Origin: Methanocella_A sp963769045
Lineage (GTDB): Archaea > Halobacteriota > Methanocellia > Methanocellales > Methanocellaceae
Length of the DNA: 64,000 nucleotides
Assembly: GCA_963769045.1 (NCBI GenBank)
Contig: CAVYKK010000015.1
Coordinates: 62,001 to 126,000 of the forward strand
Reading direction: 5' to 3'
Shown piece by piece: positions 52,946 through 61,135 of this stretch. Below the pieces are notes generated by a model. It ran no database searches and had not been told where the DNA came from. It saw only the letters and a list, made by a program, of their open reading frames with translations. Position 1 is the stretch's first letter. Every line of letters begins with the position of its first letter. The translations under genes and the position numbers were made by a program.

Positions 52946-53405
52946 TATCTAGTACTGCAACTACGGAGAATCGGAATCCTGGTCGTCGCCGCGGCAGTGC
53001 TCGTTGTGATGACTGGAGGTAATGCATTTGCAATGCATTTTGATGGTTCGTTAACATCTGCGTTAACCGGCTCTACATATCCTGATTGGTACGTAACCAA
53101 GAGCTCGGACCCATCCGGGCATTATTATCCGTCGGTAGGAGAAGCGGTGGATTGGTATAACTATGCTCAAAATACCGGAAGGTAAGGCTATGGAGCTTAT
53201 TATTAACCAATATACGAGTCCTGTTAGCGGGTTGACCTCAACAGCGCAGATGTATGGAATGAATGCATACAGTTCAAGAGGCCCAGATGATTTTGTTGCC
53301 TATACTACGAGTACTAACCATTACGTAATCAATGCTCAACACAAATATACAGACTTTTCATTAGTATGGGCAGACACAACGAGCAGCCAGATGCAATTAT
53401 GGTAA
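52862..53405 (+). pseudogene. Cassette G secreted protein, frameshifted
   Basis: A good GGAGG-ATG start at 52862 lies between the two leader hairpins and reads through hairpin b into the signal peptide (IGILVVAAAVLVVMTGGNAFA). The start codon usually found just before the signal peptide is missing; a GTG at 52943 is the nearest. The frame breaks near 53180 after VDWYNYAQNTG and continues in another frame from about 53163 to 53405 (HKYTDFSLVWADTTSSQMQLW). With one indel it fits the paralogues. Confidence 0.65.
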
Positions 53406-53428
53406 ATTTTATTTTTTTTATTTTTTTG
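53406..53428 (+). terminator. T-rich tract after the cassette G secreted gene
   Basis: A tract of T runs (4, 7 and 7 T) immediately after the stop codon. Confidence 0.5.
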
Positions 53429-53438
53429 GTGAGTGAAA

Positions 53439-54287
53439 ATGTACAACACGTATAAAATCGCCAAGAAAGAATATATAGATTTAATTAGCAACCCCATGGT
53501 AATCATAATATTAATATCCTTTATAATATTAATTTGTTGTAATATTTTTGAATTTTCGTATTATCTTAATCTAGCAAAAACTAACACTAATTTAACTATT
53601 CCATTTAATGGCAATATTGGAATATTTGTCGCCAACAACCTCTTAATGACACTGACGCGTTACTCTACGATCGTTGGCATTATCATTGGCTGTTCAATCA
53701 TCTCATCTGAACGAGCGGGGAAGGCAATCAATACTCTTATTACCAAACCGATCTACAGAGATACCATAATAAACGGCAAGCTGTTAGGTTCGCTTGCATT
53801 TCTGGCAAGCGTCATGGTATTTGTTATAGCTCTAAATACGGCCGTTCTCATGGTGGTTCGAGGAAGTTCGCTTGCCCCGTTCCTCTCAGACTATGTTTCC
53901 CGAATACCATTTATTTTTGCTTTTGCCATGGTATACGTCGCTGTGTTTTTATCGGTATCAATGTTAATATCATTATTAATCCGTTCCCAATCTTTCGCTA
54001 TGATTCTTAGTCTTTTTACCGTTTTAGTCTCGGATATGATGAATAATATTAACTTTGCATTATGCCTGGATAATTTGTTCCCGGGGAATGGCATTGGCCA
54101 GTTATGTGTTAATTTATCTCCGACCGGGGTACTTTACTGGGTATTATTAAAATTCTTTAATTCGTCCACTGGAGTGTTAGATGCTTTTGTCGAGGTAATG
54201 GTACCGGAGATGCAAAAATTTTTAATTTACACAGCTATCGCTTTGCTGTTTAGCTATATCCTGTTCATCAAGAGGGATATTTCATGA
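53439..54287 (+). CDS. Cassette G ABC-2 permease 1
   Basis: 282 residues from ATG 53439 (GGTGAGTG upstream; GTG 53433 possible). Starts YNTYKIAKKEYIDLISNPM; coupling motif AINTLITKPIYRDTIINGKLLG; very AT-rich codons (ATA, TTA). External segment YYLNLAKTNTNLTIPFNGN. Intact and overlaps permease 2 by 4 bp. Confidence 0.83.
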   Translation: MYNTYKIAKKEYIDLISNPMVIIILISFIILICCNIFEFSYYLNLAKTNTNLTIPFNGNIGIFVANNLLMTLTRYSTIVGIIIGCSIISSERAGKAINTLITKPIYRDTIINGKLLGSLAFLASVMVFVIALNTAVLMVVRGSSLAPFLSDYVSRIPFIFAFAMVYVAVFLSVSMLISLLIRSQSFAMILSLFTVLVSDMMNNINFALCLDNLFPGNGIGQLCVNLSPTGVLYWVLLKFFNSSTGVLDAFVEVMVPEMQKFLIYTAIALLFSYILFIKRDIS

Positions 54288-55094
54288 ATATACAGGTACA
54301 ATATAAAATTGGTAAAAATGAATTTACAAGAGTATTATTTGATCCTCTGACCATCTTAGTCACGATATTCACAATCATTCTAATTTATCTTAACGGTGCA
54401 GGCAACGTTGATACTTTAAAATATCTGGATTCGATGCATGGAACCGATGCGTTTTTACAAGGATATGGCCAGATATGGTTCTATACGTCTGAAGTTATGC
54501 ATGATTATGGCTGCTTTTCTAGGAGTAGCATCAATAACTGGCGAAAGATGGAATAGCTCGCTTTCCTTGATCTTAACCAAACCGCTATACAGAAAAGATT
54601 ACTTATTAGGCAAAGCGATAGGCCTCACTGCATTTATGATGCTATATATTACCTTTACCTTACTGATTACAGGCCTGTTCATTTCGATATATTTCAGAGG
54701 ACCGCTCTCAATTACTGATTTCACGTGGAGACTAATCGCTTATATAATAATATTAACATTGTGTTGTTCAATAGTAGCTACCCTTAACATGTTGTTTGGT
54801 GTTATAACAAAAAACATCCTGGTTGTCACTTCGATATCGATGACGTACCTGTTCATTGAGTGGTTCTGGGACTTGCGATTACTAACCGAATTCACAGGTA
54901 TAAAAATATTATACTATCTTAGTCCGGTTAATACGTATATAAATACTTTTATCGACGTAAAGTTTTTCGATAGTACGGTATCGTTCGGTACTTGGATTGC
55001 TTCAGCAGCCCCGTACCTTTGTATTCTGATATTTGACCTGTTCGTACTGCTTTCCGCATGTATATTTCTATTCTCGAAAGGTGAAAACGATTGA
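54284..55094 (+). pseudogene. Cassette G ABC-2 permease 2, frameshifted
   Basis: ATG 54284 opens normally (KIGKNEFTRVLFDPLTILV) to GYGQIWFYTSEV, then shifts frame near 54497. The second frame carries CMIMAAFLGVASITGERWN, coupling motif LSLILTKPLYRKDYLLGKAIG and the remaining helices to 55094. Adding one base restores a 270-residue permease like that of cassette E. With this subunit broken, the cassette G exporter would not assemble. Confidence 0.75.
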
Positions 55095-55109
55095 TGTGAA
55101 GGTGTTGAA

Positions 55110-56544
55110 ATGATTGGATACAAATTCATCATCGTTACGGGGATGATCATATTTTTACTTATGGTCACGCCCGTCTCAGTCTGCGCAGAAAAAATTGTCG
55201 ACATATCCTCCGGGTACACCCATGTAATTGCATTAACAGATATAGGCACGGTATTTTCATGGGGCGACAATAATAATGGCCAGCTCGGAATTGGATCTGT
55301 TGGCGATTACTATAATTCCGCACAAATTGTACCCATACAGGACGTTAGAGCAATATCTGCGGGGTCCGACTACAACCTGGCTTTAAAAAATGATGGTACA
55401 GTCTGGGCATGGGGCAGTAACTACAAAGGCAGGCTCGGCGATGGCACTACAGAGGTTCGATCGTCTCCAGTAAAGATCGAGGGCTTATCTGATATTATCG
55501 CCATATCGGCGGGCTTGAGGACTATCATGGCATTGAAAGCAGATGGCACCGTCTGGGCATGGGGAGACTATACCTACGGCCATTATCTAAGCCCCGACGA
55601 TTACGGAGGCGTCACTAAAGCTACGCCGGAGCAGATCGGGAGCATATCTGACATTAAGTCGCTCGGGGAACGGGGCGTTTTCGCTGTCGCGAACGACGGC
55701 AGCGTCTGGGCATGGGGAACGAACGTCATCGATCCTCCGGGAGTTTCCTCGACGGATGGAAAATATTACTATGGGCGCTTAGGGAGCAAATCCGAGACCG
55801 AATTGATAGAGACGCCATTCCGGGTCGACGATATGGATAATGTGAAACAAATATCGCTTGCACATGTTCACGGTATGTTCCTGAAGAATGATGGTACGGT
55901 ATGGGCATGGGGAAATAATTATTTCGGGGAGCTTGGTTCCGGTACTGCTTCCAACGACCCTTACACGGATACGGTAGTCATACCTCCTGTGAAAGCCAGT
56001 ATCAGTGATGTCAAGCAAATATCATGCCAGGGGGATCATAATCTCGCCCTAAAAAACGATGGCAGCGTATGGTGGTGGGGCTATCCGATAGATGGAAAAA
56101 GTATTGTCGGGAAAAACGCTGTACCTACCCCCACCAAGATAAACGGCTTAAATGATGTTATAGATATCAGCACGGGACTGTTTTACTGCGTCGTCCTCAA
56201 AAAAGATGGCAGCGTGTGGGGTTGGGGAAACAATGAAAAAGGCCAGCTCGGCGACCACAAAGAGATAGTATCGGACCCGGTCGAGATCATCAAAGGCTCC
56301 GCAGCTACAACGCCGATACCAACACCAACACCAACACCAACACCGACTCCCGCGACAACCCCGGGTGCAACGACTGAACCGACACAACAAGACCCGACAG
56401 GAACACCGACAACACAGGCGCCGACTAGCTCACCTGGTACCATTGCCCACACAGGCGAGTGGCTTTGATTTTGCAGCGATATTCGCATTAGTCGGAATAG
56501 TATCTGCCGCCATCATGACAAATTCGATAATAAAGAGAAAATAA
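55110..56544 (+). pseudogene. Cassette G RCC1-repeat protein, frameshifted before the anchor
   Basis: ATG 55110, signal peptide (IIVTGMIIFLLMVTPVSVCA), seven repeats (VFSWGDNNNGQ, VWAWGSNYKGR, VWAWGDYTYG, VWAWGTNVI, VWAWGNNYFGE, VWWWGYPIDG, VWGWGNNEKGQ) and a stalk with repeated PT dipeptides coded by ACACCAACACCA-type DNA. The frame ends at 56468, but the expected anchor (GFDFAAIFALVGIVSAAIM, then IIKRK) follows in another frame to TAA 56542. The shift, in or near simple-repeat DNA, would release the propeller from the membrane. Confidence 0.8.
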
Positions 56545-56578
56545 GGTTGAAGTAGTGATGGAAAAATAATAGGAAGCC

Positions 56579-56668
56579 ATGCCCCTGGCCAGGGGCGACA
56601 GACAGGCGCAAACCCATGCCGTCCGTCGCTCTTGCCCGGGGCTTGCTTCACACACTATAGAAGTGTAA
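56579..56668 (+). ncRNA. Orphan leader RNA R5
   Basis: GCCCC/GGGGC closes a hairpin GGCGAC-A-GAC-A-GGC with loop GCAAACCCAT and 3' arm GCC-GTC-C-GTCGC, followed by TTGCTTCACACAC and GAAGTG. The clearest single example of the motif. No secreted or permease gene follows; the next gene is the convergent phosphoribosyltransferase. Confidence 0.55.
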
Positions 56669-56811
56669 ATAATGATAGGCGTTAGATCAATATTAACCTT
56701 TGGATGCACTCGTGCAATAACGCCAAAAGCATGTCCGGGAACTGCCCCAATGCTGTCCAATAATCCCGCGTGCTCTGGCGCTATTGCATTTTTCCGTCAC
56801 AGTACTGATCG

Positions 56812-57792
56812 TCAGTGCTCAATTAACTGCTTGTAGATGACCTCGACGGTATCCTCTATCTTCGCCTTTGGCACACCTTTGAGCATCGCCGCCGCCGAGA
56901 TACCGCCTGCGCCCACGCCTTCCTTCACGAAGCCCTGTTCATAAGCGAGTAGCCCTTCATACTTCGACCGTGCGAAAGACAGGTCTGCGACCATGACAGG
57001 GATATCGACCTTCGCCTGCTCCAGGATACCGAAGAGGCTGGCGCTTTTATCCTTTGCCACCCAGCCGGTGGTGGACAGCGCGATGTCAAAGCCTTTGAGG
57101 TCGACGATCCGTGACAACAGCACTGCGACTGCTGCCATCTGTGTGCCGCCGGCAAGGATAATTGGCACTTTACGTGCGCCCAGCACCATGCCAATGGCCC
57201 CGGCCATCATCGGGTCGCCGACATGCTCGATAGCCGTGATCGGGTCGACAGGGCCCTTGATGCCTGCATTCTTCAGCCCCTCCGCGACGATCGACGATTT
57301 CAGCGATTGCGGGTTCTTCTGCATGCTGCTGCTGGTAAACCCGTCCATCTTCAGCCCCATAGCCAGCAATACGCCCAGCGCCGTGGTCGTGCCAGCCGGG
57401 ATGGTCTCGCCGATGATTAGAAACTCGGACTCGGCGGCGATCTGCTCGCCGATCTTCTTTCCGCCCTCGATGATCTCTTTTACGTTAGCCACGGCATGGC
57501 CGGTCCTGACGTCCTTCCCCGGGCCGTTGCCTGCCCTGAAATGGGGGACGAGCGGCGGCACCTTGATGCCCGCGTCGACGTAGTAATCCCGGAAGCCCGC
57601 CAGCGTCAAAGCCGCCCGGGTGATGATGCCCGGCGTCGGGATGAACGGCGGGATGACCGGTATCTCGTCCAGCGTCATGATCCGCCCGGTATGCACGAAC
57701 TCCGCATCCAGCGGCGGTGTGTAGACATTCAGCTCGGCACTGGCTCCCGCGGCCGTAATGCCCGGGATAGCTGCCGTTTCCGTATTAGCCAT
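56812..57792 (-). CDS. CobT-like nicotinate-nucleotide phosphoribosyltransferase
   Basis: At least 326 residues of the archaeal CobT-like family, which makes the lower-ligand nucleotide for cobamides. Signatures: ANTETAAIPGITAAGAS near the start, RAGNGPGKDVRTGHAV near 87, FLIIGETIPAGTTTALGVLLAMG near 123-145, EHVGDPMMAGAIGMVLGA near 189 and ILAGGTQMAAV near 212. The coding pattern extends upstream (IEGLSFYNGAERFAEKIKG) to about 57879 without ATG, GTG or TTG; an ATA at 57877-57879 follows AGAGGGTG. The true start may therefore be non-standard. Confidence 0.82.
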   Translation of the reverse strand: MANTETAAIPGITAAGASAELNVYTPPLDAEFVHTGRIMTLDEIPVIPPFIPTPGIITRAALTLAGFRDYYVDAGIKVPPLVPHFRAGNGPGKDVRTGHAVANVKEIIEGGKKIGEQIAAESEFLIIGETIPAGTTTALGVLLAMGLKMDGFTSSSMQKNPQSLKSSIVAEGLKNAGIKGPVDPITAIEHVGDPMMAGAIGMVLGARKVPIILAGGTQMAAVAVLLSRIVDLKGFDIALSTTGWVAKDKSASLFGILEQAKVDIPVMVADLSFARSKYEGLLAYEQGFVKEGVGAGGISAAAMLKGVPKAKIEDTVEVIYKQLIEH

Positions 57793-57992
57793 CAGCAGCG
57801 CAAACGAGCCCCGGCCCTTGATCTTCTCCGCAAACCGTTCCGCGCCGTTGTAAAAAGAAAGCCCCTCGATCTGTTTTATAGGAACACCCTCTCGACTTCA
57901 TTAGTAAGCGCTTCCAAGTAAATAAATCTTGTTATAACTCAAGTTTAGTTGATAAACCCTGATTAACATTTAGCAGTTTATGCTCATGACCG

Positions 57993-58112
57993 TTTCAACA
58001 CAAAGGCCACAATGGCCACGAAGTACACGACGTACGTTTAAAAAAGGCAATGGGAGCTGATTTCTATTAAAATTTCGTGGCCTTTGTGGCCATTGTGGCC
58101 TTTGTGTTGAAA
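57993..58112. repeat. Inverted repeat with AAAGGCCAC units
   Basis: Left arm TTTCAACACAAAGGCCACAA then TGGCCACGAA (57993-58022). Right arm 58074-58112 is its complement with one extra CCTTTGTGG unit. A gain or loss of a single unit between the arms shows that the element changes by unit slippage. It lies at the 3' side of the protease gene. Confidence 0.8.
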
Positions 58113-58139
58113 GGGTCAAGGGCCCGGACAAATGATTAT

Positions 58140-59207
58140 TCACGACATAGAGAACGGCGCGGGGGTGAAGCAGAGGATGGCAATAACCAGCGTCAAAGCG
58201 GCCAGGGCAATGCGTTGCCAGCCGATGGGTTTTACATCGTCGGTGGGCTTGGGGTGGGCTGCCATGCTCATGAATGAGGAGAGCAGGCCCCAGAGTATCC
58301 ATATTTCACCGTCCTGATTCATGCCGAAGGTGACGAACAGGCCGAGGGCCATGATGCCGATGGGCATGAGCTTGGAAATCCTGTCAGCCAGCGGGCCGAG
58401 GACCGCGCGGGCGACGTGGCCGCCATCGAGCTGTCCTACGGGGATCAGGTTCAGTACGGTGACCAGCATGCCTACCCAGCCGGCAAAGGCGATCGGATTC
58501 ACGGTGGCCAGCGTTTCCCCGGGGTGGATGAGCTGTCCGAGGAAATCGAATAGCAGCGGCGTGTTGATCTGCATGGTAAAGCTGCCTTCGGTTACGGGCA
58601 CGGGGGCGGGCGCGGGGAGCATCAGCCCGATGACAGTCACGATGACGGCGACGACCAGCCCGACCAGCGGCCCGGAGATACCCACGTCGAACAGGGCACG
58701 GCGCGTGGGAATCGGCCCTTTCTGCCGGATGATGGCACCCATGGTCCCGATGGGCGACAGCGGGAACGGGATGAAATACGGGAGCGTGGCGTCGACGCCA
58801 TGGCGCCTGGATACGATGTAGTGGCCAAGCTCATGGGAGCCCAGCACCAGCATTATAGCGATGGCAAACGGCAGCCCCTTGTACAGATCGAGAGGCGCGG
58901 CAAACGGGTCGACGCCTTCCATCATGGCGCCGGTGAGCATCGTGGTGAGGAACGTAACGACGGCCAGCACGACGTTAATCCATATCGCGTCCTTCTTCGC
59001 GGGGCCGATGGCGAGGGTAAACTCGCCGAGGCGGTGCTCGATCTGGACGGCTTTCCCTTTGCGGGAGAAGTATGGGTACAGCTCCCCGTGGAAGATGTTG
59101 GCCTCGACCAGCGGCTCGCCGTATAAAAGGGTCACATTGCCTTCATCCCGGGTCTCGTATATCCGGAAGACCTTGTTGATCACGTCGAGATCGGATTTGT
59201 CTAACAT
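58140..59207 (-). CDS. Membrane zinc metalloprotease, M50 (site-2 protease) family
   Basis: 355 residues: a soluble N-terminal part (1-75), then about seven membrane helices. The zinc site is GSHELGHYIVSRRHG near residue 125, with HExxH; the second metal motif is NLIPVGQLDGGHVARA near 270 with the ligand Asp. This is the S2P group that cuts membrane-embedded regulators or surface proteins. The substrate is unknown. ATG 59207 lies 25 bp after the stop of the aconitase-X small subunit gene, so it may be co-transcribed. Confidence 0.9.
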   Translation of the reverse strand: MLDKSDLDVINKVFRIYETRDEGNVTLLYGEPLVEANIFHGELYPYFSRKGKAVQIEHRLGEFTLAIGPAKKDAIWINVVLAVVTFLTTMLTGAMMEGVDPFAAPLDLYKGLPFAIAIMLVLGSHELGHYIVSRRHGVDATLPYFIPFPLSPIGTMGAIIRQKGPIPTRRALFDVGISGPLVGLVVAVIVTVIGLMLPAPAPVPVTEGSFTMQINTPLLFDFLGQLIHPGETLATVNPIAFAGWVGMLVTVLNLIPVGQLDGGHVARAVLGPLADRISKLMPIGIMALGLFVTFGMNQDGEIWILWGLLSSFMSMAAHPKPTDDVKPIGWQRIALAALTLVIAILCFTPAPFSMS

Positions 59208-59231
59208 TACATTCCCCGGTTATGATATTTT

Positions 59232-59630
59232 TCAGGATACCTCGATTTCGCCGGACGTGCCGTCGACCGTCACGGTCTGACCGTCCTTGAGGACATCGAT
59301 CGGGCTCTGCTCGAGTCGATCGACCATCGGGATGCCCGAAATGATTGCCCCGACTGCCACGATAGGCTCGGCACGTACGTTGATCATAGCGACAGGCGCG
59401 ACGCCGTTCTTCTTCAGCTGGTAAATCAGGTAGGAGCCCACAGTCGAGCCCTTGCCGCCCGGGAAGACGAGCACAGTGCCCTTGACGGACCTGCCAAACA
59501 GCGAATGTCCCTTCTCGATGACAGTCCCCGTCTGCGGGTCGACCCCGCCCAGGAAGGAGATCGCGTCCTTAGACACCAGCGCAGGGCCGGTGGCCTGCCC
59601 TTTTGAGACTGTGTGGCCTTTGATCTTCAT
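59232..59630 (-). CDS. Phosphomevalonate dehydratase (aconitase X) small subunit
   Basis: 132 residues of the AcnX swivel domain: KGHTVSKGQATGPALVS at the start, FGRSVKGTVLVFPGGKGSTVGSY near 48-70 and ISGIPMVDRLEQSP near 94. With the large subunit it dehydrates 5-phosphomevalonate to trans-anhydromevalonate 5-phosphate, the archaeal route to isoprenoids for membrane lipids. It follows the large subunit by 1 bp. Confidence 0.92.
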   Translation of the reverse strand: MKIKGHTVSKGQATGPALVSKDAISFLGGVDPQTGTVIEKGHSLFGRSVKGTVLVFPGGKGSTVGSYLIYQLKKNGVAPVAMINVRAEPIVAVGAIISGIPMVDRLEQSPIDVLKDGQTVTVDGTSGEIEVS

Positions 59631-59631
59631 T

Positions 59632-60861
59632 TTAATCGCCCCTGCATGCGGTCTCGATGCACTCTTCCGTCGAGGCCATGACGGCGTCCACGCCGCACAT
59701 GGAAGGCGTATACTTCAGTGCCTTGCCGGAGTTCACCATCATCCGCTTAAAGTGGTTGGCTGCCGGTGACACGACCATGCACGTGTCGAAGTACACCTTG
59801 ACGCCGCTCTTGCGGAGCGCCTCGATCAGTTCGGGATACCGCTGGCCGAGCGTCCGGCCGGTACAAACCCATGTCTCCTTTTTCACATGCCGGCCGTGCA
59901 GTATGCTCACGATTTCCTCGAGCTCTTCCTTCGAAGCGTGAGGACAGCCGAGGGCGATGATGTCCGGGCTGGCCTGCTGATGTGCCAGCGCCTTGACTGC
60001 CTTGATGTCGACCTCGATCTTCTCGCGGGGCAGGAAGAACCTTGTAGGAGTCTGCCAGTCGTCCTCACTCTCAAGGAACTGGCGCTCATTGTCCTGCTTA
60101 TCGGGGGGCAGGAGATACTGCTCCGGCGTCACGTGCAGCACATGGAACAGCGCGACCGCGCCCGAAGCGGCGAGAGCGGCGCCGAGGTGCTTCAGCTCGT
60201 CCTCCGATGGCGTATTTTTCAATGAAAAGATTGGGATGCCGTCGCCGATCTTCGCGCCGGCCACGTAGCCCAGCGCCCCGTATTCGGAGCCATGCAGCGG
60301 CTCCTTGACCTTCACAGTAACGGTCGGGTAGCGGTTTTCGGTAATGTGTAAGCCGTAGTAAGGCGTTTTGCCCAGCAGCGCCGCCGCCAGGGCCGACGGG
60401 CCACCTTCCCGGTTGGTGCGGGCGCCCAGCACCGAGTTCGCGTAGCAGACCGCCGACGACTCTGACCAGGCAAGATGATCGCCGAACCGGGGCTTATCAA
60501 GGTAATACGGTGTGCAGGTGCATTCGGGCTTGATGCCCAGCTTTTCGTAAGCTTTCAGTAACTGCTCCTGCTTACGGGCGAACGTAGCATCGATGCCCAT
60601 ATCGGCGAACGCCATCCGGTCCATGCCGGCCGGGTTCAGCACGGCAGGGATCTTTGCCTTGCCATCCAGGTCTTCGACCCACTCGAGACCGGCATCGCCC
60701 ATGGTCTTGTAGGAGACGCCCGCGATCTGGGCGCTCTTCACCGGGATGAGCTTCTTCGCGTCGAAAATATCGCCTAACGCTACGAGTATCTCCATCATCT
60801 TCTGCAGCGTGGGCCCCTGCTCGCCGTTGTAAACCGACTCTTCCTCTCTGGTCAGGTGCAT
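59632..60861 (-). CDS. Phosphomevalonate dehydratase (aconitase X) large subunit
   Basis: About 409 residues from ATG 60861, where the family's MxLTREEE start is seen; the frame continues to 60990 but the extra 43 residues look unrelated. Visible: GEQGPTLQKMMEILVALGD, SAQIAGVSYKTMGDAGLEW, CTCTPYYLDKP near 154, GARTNREGGPSALAAAL, and Cys-containing LGCPHAS and YFDTCMVVSP, which probably supply the [4Fe-4S] ligands. It pairs with the small subunit just downstream. Confidence 0.9.
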   Translation of the reverse strand: MHLTREEESVYNGEQGPTLQKMMEILVALGDIFDAKKLIPVKSAQIAGVSYKTMGDAGLEWVEDLDGKAKIPAVLNPAGMDRMAFADMGIDATFARKQEQLLKAYEKLGIKPECTCTPYYLDKPRFGDHLAWSESSAVCYANSVLGARTNREGGPSALAAALLGKTPYYGLHITENRYPTVTVKVKEPLHGSEYGALGYVAGAKIGDGIPIFSLKNTPSEDELKHLGAALAASGAVALFHVLHVTPEQYLLPPDKQDNERQFLESEDDWQTPTRFFLPREKIEVDIKAVKALAHQQASPDIIALGCPHASKEELEEIVSILHGRHVKKETWVCTGRTLGQRYPELIEALRKSGVKVYFDTCMVVSPAANHFKRMMVNSGKALKYTPSMCGVDAVMASTEECIETACRGD

Positions 60862-61135
60862 GTTGATCACTGAATGCGGCGTCCTGATTTTACCATTGGC
60901 CGCGGTATGAATTGCTTGCTTTAAGTCGCGCCAGCGTGGTAATAAACTTTTTGATTCTGCGGGCAGGGCCGGACCGCACTCCTGCGACACGGCTGACAGA
61001 AAAGGGATAATGTCATCAGAGTACTTCTTTAGCGCCCGGGCAGGTCATCTCTGGCTTCCTGTAGTAACGAGGACTCGTACAGTCGATCCTGTGCGCCGGA
61101 GCCAAAGATATGGCTCCGGCGCCAGCATATTCGTT

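Noticed and set aside
20597..56544. Known NosDFY nitrous-oxide reductase maturation locus
   Set aside because: ATPase and permeases resemble NosF and NosY, but there is no nosZ, nosD beta-helix or nosL, and RCC1 replaces NosD.
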